From NCBI GenBank assembly GCA_029204225.1, contig MU833183.1, forward strand, positions 1 to 59,870: 59,870 nucleotides of DNA, read 5' to 3'. Both the position numbers and the translations under genes were made by a program. This DNA is from Diphasiastrum complanatum. Its lineage: Eukaryota; Streptophyta; Lycopodiopsida; Lycopodiales; Lycopodiaceae. Positions 1 to 11,850 of this stretch are shown here, piece after piece. Each line of letters opens with the position of its first letter. Position 1 is the first letter of the stretch. The notes below the pieces were generated by a model that was not told the DNA's origin, ran no database searches, and was given only the letters and a program-made list of their open reading frames with translations.

Positions 1-570
1 CATCCGTCTATCCACAGAACTGATGTTGGAGCAAATGACAAAATTACACAAACATTAGATGGAGCAACTTACGGCGTAGTTTGACCAGAAACTGAAAGCC
101 TTACAGGTAGCTGTAGCAGTAACGCCACATCAAACCGGAACCAAACTGGCTATAGTATCCGTATGGGAGATGTATTGGTGTTTAGTGTGCACAGCAAAAC
201 CATACAACAAATGAGTGTCGAGTCCTAAAACAAAATCTGAGACTGACACATAGATTTTGCCATTTGTGCAATCCAAACATCGCACGATACGACATTTTGT
301 TTGGTTAACCCCCGGATTGTTCAACAGAAGAGGAAGTCCTTATCAGACTTCTTATCCATATCATCAAGGGGCACCAAATGCGGCACCGAGGTACGACGCA
401 CCAAATCAACAACACAGCAAAATGGCCTTACCTGCACCACCAAGGCCAGCCAATCAACAAGTGGCCCCATGTAAACCTGACAGCAGCAGAACCAGAGATG
501 CAAATGCCACCTCAACCTGAACAGCAACAATGGTACGGACCAGATGAACCATTTATGGATCCTGCCATAA

Positions 571-1250
571 ATGAATATGTTACAGCCTATGCAGCTCACA
601 CTTAGCGTCAAGGTGGAAGAAACTACGGCTGTCTACGGATGCGACGAAGGACACAGAATTGCGGAATGTCCCTACAATATACATCCTTCTGTCGAGAATG
701 TGGTTATGGACACTGTTTCCAAGAATTGTCCATTGAGACTTGAAACTAGTGCACCTCTCAACTTCATTGCGATACAACAACCAGTAGTTCCAACAGGGAT
801 GCCATCGAGAAGACAACAATTCCAACGCTCCTGTGTTAGCCATCACATGAGCACAAAAGAGGAAGGAAGTGGCTCCCTCACCACCACCCTTGGGTCACTG
901 ACGACCAACCCTCAACTTCAGCGCCATATGTGAATTTGGAGGGAAGAAAGAAGACAGTACCAGAAAAATAAGACACTGGGTACATAAAGCACAAGCGGAG
1001 GAAAAAGAGCAGGAAAGGGATAATCCCATGGAACCTCTAGCTAGCGGCGAACGAGAATCGCAAGCAGACTCACCACTGCGCACTGATCAGAATGATCGGT
1101 TGCACCAACATGAACCACCTTTTCACATAGTGGAGCCCGAGGAACCATGCATTGAAAGGCTCACACTTTTAATGGCAAGCCGTGTTAGTTTACCACTCGG
1201 AGAACTACTGCGGATTGCACCACAAGCAAAAAGCCTTCTTGCTGAATGAG
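571..1250 (+). pseudogene. Gypsy gag C-terminal remnant
   Basis: Overlapping open stretches of 120 and 73 codons lie directly upstream of the protease. Around 630-690 a Cys/His-rich segment (GCDEGHRIAECP) resembles a worn CCHC zinc knuckle; the spacing is one residue short of C-x2-C-x4-H-x4-C and one Cys is missing. The rest is acidic and Gln/Pro-rich without recognisable domains. Position before PR in the same element is the main argument. Upstream (1-570) I see Pro/Gln-rich coding-like sequence, but no frame stays open. Confidence 0.4.
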
Positions 1251-1816
1251 GAGCCAGTAGTGCCTGAGTTCATATATTGTACGATCTATGAAGAAACAAG
1301 TAACGTCCTCCACATCAGAGCAGCATGGGAAAGTGAGGACCACAACATCACTTTGCCAATCAAACATAAGAGATACGAGGACGAGGCAGCAGTAGTAGAT
1401 GGAGGATCGGGTGTTAATTTGACCTCCACTACTTTATATGAAAAATGGGATTCGCAAGGATTGAAGCCAACAAGATTCGCCATCAAGCTAGCAAATAAAT
1501 CCTGTGTGAAACCAAAAGGTGTAGTTGCTAATACACTGTAAAAATAGCAGGCATGCAGTTTGTGATCACTTTTGTAGTCATGGATATACCTGAATCTCCA
1601 ACTGCATATCGTATGTTACTGGGAAGACCATGGTTGAGGACTGTGCAAGTAGTACACAACTGGGGTATGGGAAAACTCACCTTCGAGAACAGAGAGGAGG
1701 CTGTAAAGGTTGATCCAACCACATGGGCGGTGAAACCTATTGCACCCAAAGTTGATGACGGATCATCCACGACAGATCACACAATGCCCAACGCCAGCCA
1801 AGGGAGGTCACTATGA
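1182..1816 (+). pseudogene. Gypsy aspartic protease region
   Basis: The retroviral-type aspartic protease matures the Gag-Pol polyprotein. The catalytic loop reads VDGGSGVNL near 1395-1424, the plant gypsy form of the D-S/G-G motif, in a 119-codon frame that ends at a TAA at 1539-1541. The second half, containing the flap-distal LLGRPWL motif (about 1617-1637), continues in another frame (1553-1816). The domain is therefore split by a stop and a frameshift. It is followed by the linker towards RT. Confidence 0.65.
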
Positions 1817-2750
1817 TTCAGAGACGGATGTCGTGAGATGGACAGATGCATTAGTAACTATTGACTACCGGGCATGTCAATATGAATCGGATCCTGAAAC
1901 CAGTACATCTTCACCCAAGTGTTACACTATGGACACACCAATCACATTTGGGGTGAATATGATAAACGTAGCATGGCTGTCAGCGGAACCTATTGAGAAC
2001 CTAGTGGACGATGATTTAGTCCCTTGGCAACATGATCTAACCTATAATAAGGAGATTGAGCTGATTGATAAGCAGGTCCTACACCAGATAGACCCATATT
2101 GTTACAGAATCAAGACATTACCAGCTCAACCACCGCAAAAGTCTGCTATGGCGAAAGTCTCAAGGATCGATCCACCCAAGGCACCTGCGAATAAGAAGAA
2201 TCAGTTGAAGCAACGCTACAACCAGGTGATCCAATGGAATGCGATAGCTACAGTGGATGTTGATATTTGCAACCACGAGGCGAATGTCACGACAATTCCG
2301 ATGAAAGACAACAAGGACGAATCCACCAAAATGACAAGAAAGGGCAAAAATAAGGTGTTGGATTCCTTGAAGTCAATCAAGATGGACTTAGATACAATGT
2401 CATCTTCTACACAGGTGACTGGAAATCAAAAGATGACCAGCCGGGCTAATATCAATATGCTGAAGGAGGAATCTCAACAAGCTCCAGTTCACGAGATGCT
2501 TGAAACTTTCAAAAATTATACCTTGGATGACGTGGTAATTATGATGGCGCAAGCCCAGAGAGAACCTGATCAAAGTCAGACACCAGTGGAACAAGTCTTT
2601 GAGGGACTTGTGCGAACACAGTCAATGAACCTTGCCGAGCCAGGTGAAGAAGAAAAGATAGTGCATGTGGGAGAGCAGTTAACGCCCACACACTTCAAGA
2701 GACTACGATCATTGTTGGTGGAGTATAAGGACTGTTTTGCCTGGAGTTAA
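1740..2750 (+). pseudogene. Gypsy PR-RT linker, start of RT
   Basis: The longest open frame of this element (336 codons) is mostly a charged low-complexity linker with no catalytic motif. Its last ~25 residues (LTPTHFKRLRSLLVEYKDCFAWS) match the conserved lead-in to gypsy reverse transcriptase and end at TAA 2748-2750. A motif just before, YTLDDVV near 2518-2538, recurs in the minus-strand relic at 18.48-18.50 kb, which shows that the two elements belong to related families. Confidence 0.6.
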
Positions 2751-2892
2751 AGTGATCTTAAAGACATTCCACCAACAGTAGTCCAGCACACCATACCCTT
2801 GGTGGACGGAGCAGTCCCCAAGGTAAGCCGTTACTACCGCTGCAGCCCAAATTATATAGAGCTGATCAAGTAGGAGTTGCAAAAGTTGATGG

Positions 2893-3568
2893 ATGCAAAT
2901 TTTTATTTATGAAATTGAGCACACGGAATGGGTATCGTCGACAGTTATAGTGCCTAAGAAAAACGGCAAAATGCGGATTTGTGTGAATCTAAAGGCGCTA
3001 AATGCAGTCACCAAAAAGGACCATTTTTCTTTACCATTTACGGAAAGTGTCTTTGACAGAGTAACTGGCGCCGAAGCCTACAATTTTCTAGACGGCTTCA
3101 GCGGCTACAACCAGTTGAAGATAGTCTCCCAAGACCAACACAAGACAACATTTTCCACGGAATGGGGAACATATGCCTATAAAGTGATGCCATTCAGACT
3201 TTGCAATGCCCAAGCACCTTCCAACAAGTCATGCAGGCAACATTCAAAGAACATTTGCAAAAATTCTGGAAATTTTCTTGGACGATCTGTGTGTGCATGG
3301 ACCAGACTCAAAACACTTATCCAATTTGGAGAAAGTGCTACAAAAATGCCGCGACTTTCAGATCTCCTTGAATCCAGAAAAATGTCAATTTTGGGTGACA
3401 CATGGCATGATTCTCAGCCATATAGTATCAAGACACGGGATCGTCACAGGCCTATCAAAGATCAGGATCATTGTTGATCTACCACCATCGGGAATGATCT
3501 GCGGAGTCTACATCTTTATGGGTCATGCTAACTATATAGGATCTTCATTCTTGATTTTGTGGAGTTAG
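2893..3568 (+). pseudogene. Gypsy reverse transcriptase
   Basis: The first frame (2893-3477) carries the RT fingers and palm: VIVPKKNGKMRICVNLKALN, then FLDGFSGYNQ and the KVMPF segment. A frameshift near 3210-3225 moves the reading to the second frame (3206-3568). That frame holds the active-site box FLDDLCVHG, with the two catalytic Asp at about 3281-3286, and the following LNPEKCQFW motif. Both halves are needed for an active enzyme, so this copy cannot make one. It is preceded by a stop-separated stretch (2751-2892) that still reads as RT lead-in. Confidence 0.85.
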
Positions 3569-3599
3569 TCTGACCAATTTACAAACTCACAACGGATCT

Positions 3600-4203
3600 A
3601 CATTGGAACGAGGAAGCCATAAAGGCTTTCCAAAAGCTTAAAGATGCATTGGTTTCAGCGCCAATCTTACGCCTACCCAAATGGATTGAGTTTCATGTGC
3701 ATACGGACACATCGAAGTATGCAGTTGGAGCAGTCTTAACCAGGTGAACACAAAAAAGATTTTCCAATCTGATTGCAAGTCGACGGCTCAGTGATATAGA
3801 AATGAATTATTCGACCACAGAGCGGGAAGAACTGACAATGTTCTATGCGGTTAAGAAATTTTGGCACTACCTGATGGCCACACATTTTGCTTTTTATATG
3901 GACCATCAACCCTTGCTCTATCTCGTTAACAAAATTTGCAACACCGGGATAATCACCAGATGGCTACTTCTGTTGTTGGAGTTTGATTTTCGGATAGTAG
4001 TTCGCAAGGGAAAACAACACTACATGGCAGATCACGTGTCACGAATCAAGGGGAAGGAGGTTGCGACCCAACCCAACGATGAGCTGGCCGATGCTGTCTT
4101 ATTTTACGTGGACACTGTACCAAAATGGGCTGCCGACATTGTTGAATATCTAATGCGGGCCAACCGGACCAATCACTACCAAAGGCGGAACAGCATAAAT
4201 TGA
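3600..4203 (+). pseudogene. Gypsy RNase H
   Basis: Ribonuclease H degrades the RNA strand of the RNA:DNA hybrid. The first catalytic Asp lies in VHTDTSKYAVGAVL near 3700-3741, in a frame closed by a TGA at 3747-3749. The remainder (3802-4203) contains NYSTTEREELTMFYAVKKF and DHQPLLYLVNK, followed by the ADHVSRI tether to integrase. The domain is broken by that stop. Its order after RT is as expected. Confidence 0.8.
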
Positions 4204-5605
4204 TCTTGAAGGTGAGACCTTTTCAGTTGATTGCCGACCAGTTGTATCGAAGAGGACCAGACGGAATTCTTTGGTGGTGTATTCTCCCTCATGAGGCCAC
4301 CCAGATCATTTCGCTTTCACATGAAGACATGGGTAGAGGCCGTTTTGCATCCGACATTACAGTTTGCAAGATCCTGCAATCAGGATGTTGGTGGCCAACA
4401 ATTCATAAGGATACGGAGGAATATTTGAGAAAGTGCGGTGTGTTCCAAAGGGCGAGGAGACCAACGAGATTGAATTATGACCTACTGCACCCGGTCTTAG
4501 CCCAAGCACCATTCGAAAAGTAAGGATTGGATTATATCGGTCCAATTCACCCTACAACAAGAAGTTCCCAGGCTCGATAGATAATCGTAGCCGCAGACTA
4601 TTTCACCAAGTGGGTGGAAGCCAAGGTAGTAAGAGTAGCTGATGCTAGGACCACTGCCAAGTTCCTTATAAAAATGTCATTGTGCGCTTCGGATGGCCGG
4701 TGGAGCTAGTCAGCGATCGGGGAAGTCATTTCATCAATGAGACCATCAAGGTCCTGTTGGAGGAATTCTTCGTGGTCCATAGAACCCGTACGTCTTATTA
4801 TCCTCATGGTAATGGGAAAGCAGAATCATCCAATAAGATCTTGTGTAGCATACTCACGAAAACAGTTGAAGCTAGCAGATCAGATTGGGAACACAAGTTG
4901 CATGCTGCTCTGTGGGCATTCAGGACAACATATAAGGGAAGCACTGATCAAACACCTTTCCAATTGGTATATGGTCAGGATGTTGTAATGCCAGTAGAGT
5001 TTCTAGTTTCTTCATTAAGGATTGCTACAACGCAACGCCCGAATGAATCCATATCTCTACAACTACGCCACGAAGCTCTGCATAAACTCTGTGAAACATG
5101 CTTACTAGTTGTACATGCACTGGCAGCAGAAAAGGAAAGACGCAAAGCATGGCACGATTGCAGGTTACAAAAGAAGGATCTTCGCTCCGAAGATCTGGTC
5201 CTGATGTATAAAACCAAGGCGATCAAGGGAAAATTAAAATTCACAGGCGAAGGTCCTTATCGGGTCAAGGAAATTCTTAATCATGGGGCCGTGAATTTAG
5301 AGAAGCTAGATGGGACACCATTCGATACACCATCAACGGTAGCCAGTTGCACAAATACTGGCCACCACAGTGAGATAGATCCAGATTGGTGGTGGCACAT
5401 TACGAAAAGCTATTATGATAGACCATCATCACTAGATCTAGGAAGATCAAGCCAAATCAAGCTAGATCCATCAAGATTCGGCCGGATGTGGCAAGATCAG
5501 GAAAATTCATCAGGATCCATGAATGATCCAGATCCAGAAGAGATAAAAAAGAAAGCAAATCATCAGGTATGCCAATTTGTAGATCAGAGACCTCGATATC
5601 AGTAA
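4200..5605 (+). pseudogene. Gypsy integrase
   Basis: The N-terminal HHCC zinc region (ILPHE...H, then the two Cys near 4430-4445) is at 4280-4450. The core begins at LDYIGPIHP (~4529) behind a TAA at 4521-4523, and further stops occur near 4580-4590. The second catalytic Asp is in LVSDRGSHF (~4710) and the Glu in NGKAESSNK (~4815), in a 307-codon frame (4682-5605). After the core comes a basic C-terminal part with a GPYRVKEI motif typical of gypsy integrase. No chromodomain is seen. Three interruptions make it non-functional. Confidence 0.85.
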
Positions 5606-6533
5606 CTATGGCAAATTAAGGACAAAATTCACCAAAAACTGATGGATCTATTACCAGATGTCCATCATAACCTCCAAAGAACTACCAACAGTCAGATGTA
5701 GCATGGATGAAACTGAGTATTAATTTGCAAAAGTTAAAAAATCAAAAATCTCAAGATCTCATCCAAAAACACTCTAAAAGAGCACTTTTTTCATGATTTT
5801 TGGAAATCCCCTAGAAGATAGCTCTTGAAACTTGGACAGTCACTAGATCTGACCCAGATGCATCCATAAAAATCTCTGCGAGAGTTTTTGATGGAGGAAT
5901 CATCATTTTTTAGTGTGTGCGGGGGTTCCCAAAAGCTAAATCTTTAGAACCCTCATAGAGCATCAAGATCATCCTACCAACCCTCGCAAGGTGCCTAATT
6001 AAAACCAGAGCAGTGAAATTAGCTAGCCTACATGGTCTGATCTTGACAATCCAACCACAGAAACAAGTTGTGCAAGAGATCACTTCCTACGAGAGTTGAA
6101 CCCTCGCAAACAGTCTGGACTCTCGCAGAACCTTCACATGGCAGTCAAATTACCTTTTGAACTCTCGTAGACTTCCTTGAGCTTAGAATTGTGTGAAGAA
6201 GGTTCCTGCCAAAATTTGGGTGGAACTGAGCAAGGTAAAGTGGATTTCACCTAATACGCACTCTAAATTCTGCTATATAAGGGTTGAATTCGAGTCATTT
6301 GTCACCTTTGCTGGCAAAGTCCTGTTCAAATTTACACTGAAATTTCCAAGTTGTCTGTTTGTGAGCAAACTTCCTACAAGTTATCATCTACTCATATTGA
6401 ACACAGATCTGCGCTCTGAACTACAATTCTTGCCATCCAACACTCGTTATTCACAATTTTTTGTCATTCCCACACCTTTTTACCTTTTCCACCAATTTTT
6501 CTACTTATTCGTCCTTTAATTATCATTGTCAAC
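5606..6533 (+). other. Non-coding spacer with TATA-like box
   Basis: About 0.9 kb without a convincing reading frame separates integrase from the next open region. A CTATATAAGG box at 6273-6282 lies ~250 bases before the ATG at 6534, whose context (AACATGGCC) is favourable for initiation. A promoter or leader for the downstream ORF is possible but unproven. Confidence 0.3.
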
Positions 6534-8168
6534 ATGGCCTCCTCATCATCTGAAGGCTCTGGAGCCAAGCAGGTGATCCAGCGTGAAATTCCCAAGGCCA
6601 CACACATTTGGCCCTTACCCTCTAACGCTTTGATTCAACCATGGCTTCAGACAGCCGACCCACTTCTTGAGGCAATGGGATTTTTTCCGACGCTTTTCCA
6701 TTCTGAGATTAACATGGGCCTCGCCCTTCATGCTTACGCCACCTGGGAAGCGTCGAAGACACGCTTTCACTTCTTGTATCAAGGTACCACCACACGTACA
6801 AGGTCAAGATTAACGCAAACTCGATGGTCACCATTGGCATTATGTCCGGTGACCGTCAGCCCATCTCCCATCGTCAGGCCAAAACCCTGATCAAACCTTT
6901 TGTCACCTAATGCACCAGAAATCCCAATCCAGACTAACAATGGTTACCTGATAGATACTATCACGGAACCCGTCATTCAGGTGGTTGTGCATCTAATGAA
7001 TAACTTTCTGGTTATTTCAACATTTCGCAAGGACAGAATCCAGTCCAAGTTGTTGAGTCAGATAGTGGAATCTTTCTGGGATTCCCTGGCCCCTCATTTG
7101 TGCCCTACGACTGGCATAGCTTCCTCATTCGCGAACTAACCACCTCCATCAAACCCAACAACCGTGACCATATTGCAGCAGGCCCCGTGTTGTGTAACTT
7201 TGCCTTCCCACTTCTCGAGGCAAAAGTGCGCGGCTTCCACTGCTCATCTCTTTTGTCTTCCATCGTGCCGCACACTAACCTCTATCCGCCATTTCAAGCA
7301 TCCACCTCCTCCCAACTTGTAGTTACTGACACAACGACCATCAAATTAATGCATGGCGTGGCCTCTTCATCTTATCAAAGTATCCTCACGAGTCATCAAG
7401 AGGCGGCTGACAAATATCGTTCTCAGCTCAGACAATAAAGGGCAAGGAGCTGCAAGCATTACCCGCCCTCCAACCACAACTGGAGTGGCGTCAGCAACTG
7501 TTTGAACAAGACCGTGCGGCCATTAGGGCCTATGTGACAAGTCCGCAACAATTGCGGGTGAACGCGCACTTCCTGCCATGAACACGGTGACCCAAATGGG
7601 CGGAATGCGGCACCCCTTTGGACAAAATGACAATCTAAAATTTCAATTAGCCGATCATTCCATCAGAGTACGGTTGGGCTACGGATGTAGATGCCAGAAG
7701 GGCTCTCACCCTATTCGCCAATAACTACTTCAACTGCCCTGATCCAACAGTTCACGTGGCAGCCTATACGCCCGGGACTTAGAGCATTTAATGGGGATTG
7801 AAACAAAATGGGACAATTTCCTCCCCCCCAATATTCTTTGATCCGAATAAGGCGCTAGCTTCCGACAAAGTCGAAGATTAGCTGCCAGTCGCTCGTGTGT
7901 ATTACCGAGCTGCCCTTCTTGGCGATCCATGGACACGCAGATTCCAAGCATGGGTCGACCAAGACTGGCTGACAGGAGTCCACAAGTCCCTTCACACGCC
8001 CAAGGACTTGAAGAAACTAGACCGCCTGAACTTTATGGAAGACGTCACGACCTACCTGATCCAACAGAGGCGAGCCAAGAAGACTCTCTATTGAACCGGC
8101 AGAGTGCCGAGGGACTGACACTACTTCAGGCCGTGGATCCTATTGGGGGTATTCCTAACGAATTATAA
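6534..8168 (+). pseudogene. Broken ORF region downstream of gypsy pol, product not recognised
   Basis: The open stretch starts at ATG 6534 (MASSSSEGSG). It runs in one frame to a TGA at 6888-6890 and continues in the same frame to 7139. Coding-like sequence then moves to a second frame (7100-7438) and later to others (7897-8168), so at least four breaks are present. The translation is neutral to polar, with no clear transmembrane segment or catalytic motif. Some OTA-lineage elements carry an extra ORF in this position, so it is most simply part of the same element. A captured host gene is the alternative. I cannot assign a function. Confidence 0.4.
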
Positions 8169-8190
8169 ATAAATAAAATCGACCAATAAA

Positions 8191-8936
8191 ATGTGTTGCG
8201 AGGGCATGGCATCCTGCGCGTATAAGCCCATGGCCCAATGAGCACGCAAACTTAAGTTGTAAATAAAATAAAATAGACTTGGGCCTTTGAATTAAAATAA
8301 AACTAGAGGCCCAAAGTCATTTTTAAACTTAAAGATTACTTTTTAGAGTTGGGTCCAAATTGGGACTCACATGAATCTTGTGAATTTCAATGTACTTTTT
8401 GTGGACCTTTGGATCAAGTTGGGTCCAAGCTGAATGGATAGGATCAATGTAAGTATTAGCCAATAGGATTTGGGGCAAGGGCCTTCCCCATTTTATAAAA
8501 AGGCACCATTTGTATGCTTAATAGAGAGGAGGAGACTCTATCATTTTGAGATCTCAAGCATCCTCGTTTGCTAATCACTCTTGCTTATGCTATTGTTGTG
8601 CTTTGCTTGTTCTTTCCATTTTCCATGCTTTCTTGTTTATGCTAGTTAAGGTTTTTTCCATAAGCAATAAAATTGAGCATTTGAGCTAACCTCTATCTCA
8701 TCTCTCTCTCTTTCTCTCTTCTCCCTCTTCTCCATCTCCCTCTTCTCCAACATTCAAGATGAAATTAGTTTAGGGAGAGTAGAGTTAGTGTGAGTAGTGT
8801 TAGTGGAGGTAGAGAGTTAGATGCAAAGTAGGGAACTAACTAAAAATAGCATCTATGCATAGTTAGATGTCTATCCAGTGAACTAACCCTTGTGGATAGG
8901 CGGGAGGGCTATACTATGCAAGATCTTCGAACCTAC
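8191..8936 (+). repeat. Candidate 3' LTR of the gypsy element
   Basis: The stretch starts TGTGTTGCG and ends near CCTACA. It contains a TATA-like box (TTTTATAAAAAGG, ~8491-8503), a promoter-proximal CCAAT-like segment and a CT-rich tract (8693-8750), which is what a plant LTR looks like. No second copy is in the window, so neither boundary can be confirmed. A host promoter is the alternative. Confidence 0.3.
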
Positions 8937-9248
8937 AATAATAAAAGGACTTCATATCTTATACAAATTTGATTAGCTGTAATCTTCAACCCTCAAAAAC
9001 AGAAAATTCTTATGCATGATGGATTCTTAAAAATACTAAGCACTCATGGATGGACTTAAAAATAAATAGACCTGAGAATGAAATTGTTAGTATTAACAAA
9101 CCTTGACGATGGTTTTCTCCTATTTCTTTTAAGATTCTAGTGACACACATTGTGTATGATAATGGGTGTATGTCGGCCCATGAAAAGTATAAAATGGCTC
9201 ATCCTTTAGTCTCTCATTTAGGCATCTCATAATAAAGAGAGATCCATA

Positions 9249-9369
<121 letters not shown>

Positions 9370-10019
9370 ATGATGATAGACAAAGGGGGTTTTGCAGATT
9401 TTCATTGATCCCTACTTGCCCTAAAACGTATTTGATGGACTCATAAAAGGCACTTGAAGTGAGGTTGGAAGGCATATAAACATTAGAGGAATTCTGAATC
9501 CAAAAAAGACCCTTTAGGAAATGTCACATAAATTGACAAAGTTTATTAATGTAAATTACCAAAATAAATTCATTCTCTGCCGAAATTCTTTTTCATTTCA
9601 GCCTGCACTATTTTCGATGCTTAACCATTTGTAGTTCATTGAAAATAGCATAACTTTTTAACTGCAACAATTCTAATGAGCTACGTTACGTAGATTTCAA
9701 ATTTGAGTGTTTTGATTGGTCCATGTGTAAGTAAAATTTGAGAAAAAAAATAAAAAGAATCTTTACAAAGTATTTTTTTTTGGATTTAGAACTCCTCTAT
9801 GTTGATTTTGGAGAGAGAACACTTGCTTTTAGAAACTTATGGAAATAGAATAGAGGCCAAAGGTATATAGATTCAATAATGTGAGAGACCACATTGTCCC
9901 CCATGGTACAGTCATCGCCTTTTGGGCATTTCTTTTGGTATTCATCCATTTTCTTCCTAGCGCACTCACTGGTTTCTTCGCTCATATTTTGAAAGTTAGC
10001 CAACTGGGACCCTCATTTT

Positions 10020-11206
10020 TTGTCCTTTTACTCCTGGGTTTTAATTGTCTGCCACATCCTCTCAGCTCTGCCGGTCTTTTTCTCTTCCCTTTTCGTTGCC
10101 ACCCGAGCCTTGCCTAACTCTCTTGCTAAGGCTCTTCACCGCTTTCTCTGGGCAGGGAAGCGTCCTCTTCTTTCTTGGTTTGTGTGTACGGCCGCTACTA
10201 TGGATGGCGGCCTTGGCATTCCCGACCCTGCTATCAAGAACCGTTCTCTGGTCCTCCGTAGACTCTCGGCCCTTGCTCTCCCCTGTCAGCATTGGCATGC
10301 TCTCCTACTTACTTTTGTGGCTTCTTCGACGACAGTTCCGGCTCTGCTAAAACCTCCCCCCACTCTTGCGGGTATATTGGCCTTTGGTTGTTCCTTTAAG
10401 TTCAAAGGTTCTTTTGTTATGACCAATCTGGCCCACCTTTTGCTTCTTCTTCGCTCCTTCCTCTCCTGGAGAGATGTCTCCACTCTCCCTTCCTTTGAAT
10501 CCATCTGGACCTCTTCTCTTTTTCCTCCAAATGCACAACTCCTCTTCTGCTCTCACCCTCGCCTTTCTGTATCTTTAGCCACTAAAGGCCTTTCTTCCCT
10601 TGCTCAGTTGGTCCATATCCCTCCTTGCCAAGTCCTTCCTTCCTCTACCCTCTCTTTATCGGAAAGCAGGCTACTTTTTGTGCCATCCCGCTTCATATTT
10701 CCCGCGTCCCGCCTGCGGACCTTTTCGGTTGGAACCCGTCCCTTTCCCCCTCCCTCTTCTCTTATTCTTCCTTGCATTGTCGTCAGTTTCTCTCTCTTTT
10801 CTCGGATTACTTGAACCACCTGTGGTCGACCTCTGACTCTCCGCCTGTTTGGTGCTCCCGTCTCCAAACTGCCCGCTCTCTGCCAGTAGGGAAGCTACGG
10901 TACCTTGCCTATCGTATCCTTACCAAATCCCTTCCTTTGTTGTACAAGTGGCCTTTCCTTGATGATCGCCTTTGTCCACTCTGACAGCTGGCTGAAGAAA
11001 CGGTGGAGCACTTATTCCTTCACTGTTATCGGCAGGTTTGGTTGAATTTGAGCCACATTTTCTCACGGTGGGGCCTCACCTTTTCTCTGGACATGGCTAC
11101 TATCTTGCTGGCGGATTCGGTTTTGACAGATTCTACTACTCTTACCCTTTGGCATGTGTGCAGGCTAGCGGTCTTGTGGAGGATTTGGCTACCCAGGAAT
11201 CTTTAG
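10020..11206 (+). pseudogene. LINE ORF2 C-terminal part (RT thumb region and zf-RVT)
   Basis: The frame at 10020-10814 carries FLWAGKR followed by GGLGIPD, the conserved segment behind the RT palm of plant LINEs. The frame at 10625-10984, continued at 11003-11206, carries the zf-RVT region: KLRYLAYRILTKSLP, then LCPL, then EETVEHLFLHCYRQVW. A frameshift separates the two parts. An in-frame TGA at 10982-10984 falls directly after LCPL, where the family normally has a zinc-binding Cys. The endonuclease and RT palm are missing through 5' truncation. Confidence 0.75.
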
Positions 11207-11212
11207 GTTTTT

Positions 11213-11229
11213 GAGGGGGAAGCCCCCTC
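11213..11229 (+). other. Stem-loop in the LINE 3' UTR
   Basis: GAGGGGG and CCCCCTC form a perfect 7-bp stem around a 3-base loop just behind the ORF2 end. LINE reverse transcriptases often recognise a 3' UTR hairpin in their own RNA; that role here is inference. Confidence 0.4.
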
Positions 11230-11479
11230 TTTGTCTGCCACGGCTTGTATTCGGCTAGTTATGTACTTTTTGCATTCCACTTAAAGTTGTTTTTCAAAGT
11301 GCGTGGTATGCTAGAGTATTTGCTTTTTGAGATTCTGACAGCTCTGTAAGCTACAGTAGTTTTCGGCCATGGAAGCCGTTGTCTATTTTTTGTACATTTG
11401 TGAATATCTAATAGTTAAGCTTTCAAAAAAAAAATAATGTGAGAGACATAAGGGGAGGGAGAGAGAGAGAGATAAGCAT

Positions 11480-11812
11480 AGAACTCGTCAAAATTTATTC
11501 GCACGCAACAGGCGCGCCACAATCCCAAGCAACGCAGGTGGCGCCGAGCAGCCTTGTTCGGGGCAAGGGGGTGGGGGCTGCATGAGTGGCGCCAAGCAGC
11601 CACAGGCAAGGCGCGAGACAGGTGGCGCGAGGCACCAGCACACCCAAGGGCACACACACATAAAGTTTTGGGAGAAATTGGCTATATTTTGCCTCTAGGA
11701 AATCTCAATAAATGAGATTATGGGCAGCACGTGGCGAGGAGCGGCCAAGGAGCGGATCACCTCTGGGACACGCGCGATAACGCACTGGGGCTGGCGTGAT
11801 CCTATCCCGATG
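11480..11812. other. GC-rich non-coding stretch with GTGGCGC motifs
   Basis: A locally GC-rich block repeats AGGTGGCGCCGAGCAGCC-like words at about 11537 and 11584, with shorter GGCGCG variants up to 11630. Another GC-rich part lies at 11720-11805. There is no credible ORF and no tRNA fold that I could recognise. Confidence 0.35.
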
Positions 11813-11815
11813 AGC

Positions 11816-11850
<35 letters not shown>

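Larger units (their letters stand above)
1..8936 (+). mobile_element. Degenerate Ty3/gypsy retrotransposon (OTA/Tat-like), 5' end outside window
   Basis: One strand carries, in order, a gag remnant, aspartic protease, reverse transcriptase, RNase H, zinc-binding plus core integrase, an extra open region and a possible LTR. The domain order PR-RT-RH-INT is that of Ty3/gypsy. The absence of a chromodomain, the RT wording (FLDGFSGYNQ, FLDD) and an additional ORF behind integrase point to the non-chromovirus OTA group; that lineage call is inference. The reading is broken by at least six frameshifts or stops, so the copy is dead. The left LTR and primer-binding site lie outside the window, and the right boundary (about 8936) is a guess from a TG...CA-like LTR candidate. 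Confidence 0.8.
9890..11432 (+). mobile_element. 5'-truncated LINE (non-LTR) insertion with target-site duplication
   Basis: A 15-bp direct repeat, AATAATGTGAGAGAC, stands at 9875-9889 and again at 11433-11447. Between the copies lies ~1.54 kb that ends in an A tract (from 11425; its last two As can be counted in the duplication) and encodes the C-terminal part of a plant LINE ORF2 on the + strand. A target duplication, a 3' poly(A) and the lack of a 5' half are the hallmarks of target-primed reverse transcription with 5' truncation. Removing the insert and one repeat leaves continuous flanking sequence. Confidence 0.9.

Noticed and set aside
6193-6519. 108-codon ORF before the post-pol ORF
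   Set aside because: It is Phe/Leu-rich and low in complexity, and covers the likely leader behind the TATA-like box; probably chance.
10062-10867. Minus-strand Arg/Lys/Glu-rich ORFs
   Set aside because: They are antisense shadows of the LINE ORF2 remnant.
11500-11800. GC-rich block as tRNA or rRNA fragment
   Set aside because: No cloverleaf or recognisable rRNA segment could be read; it is a set of GGCGC repeats.
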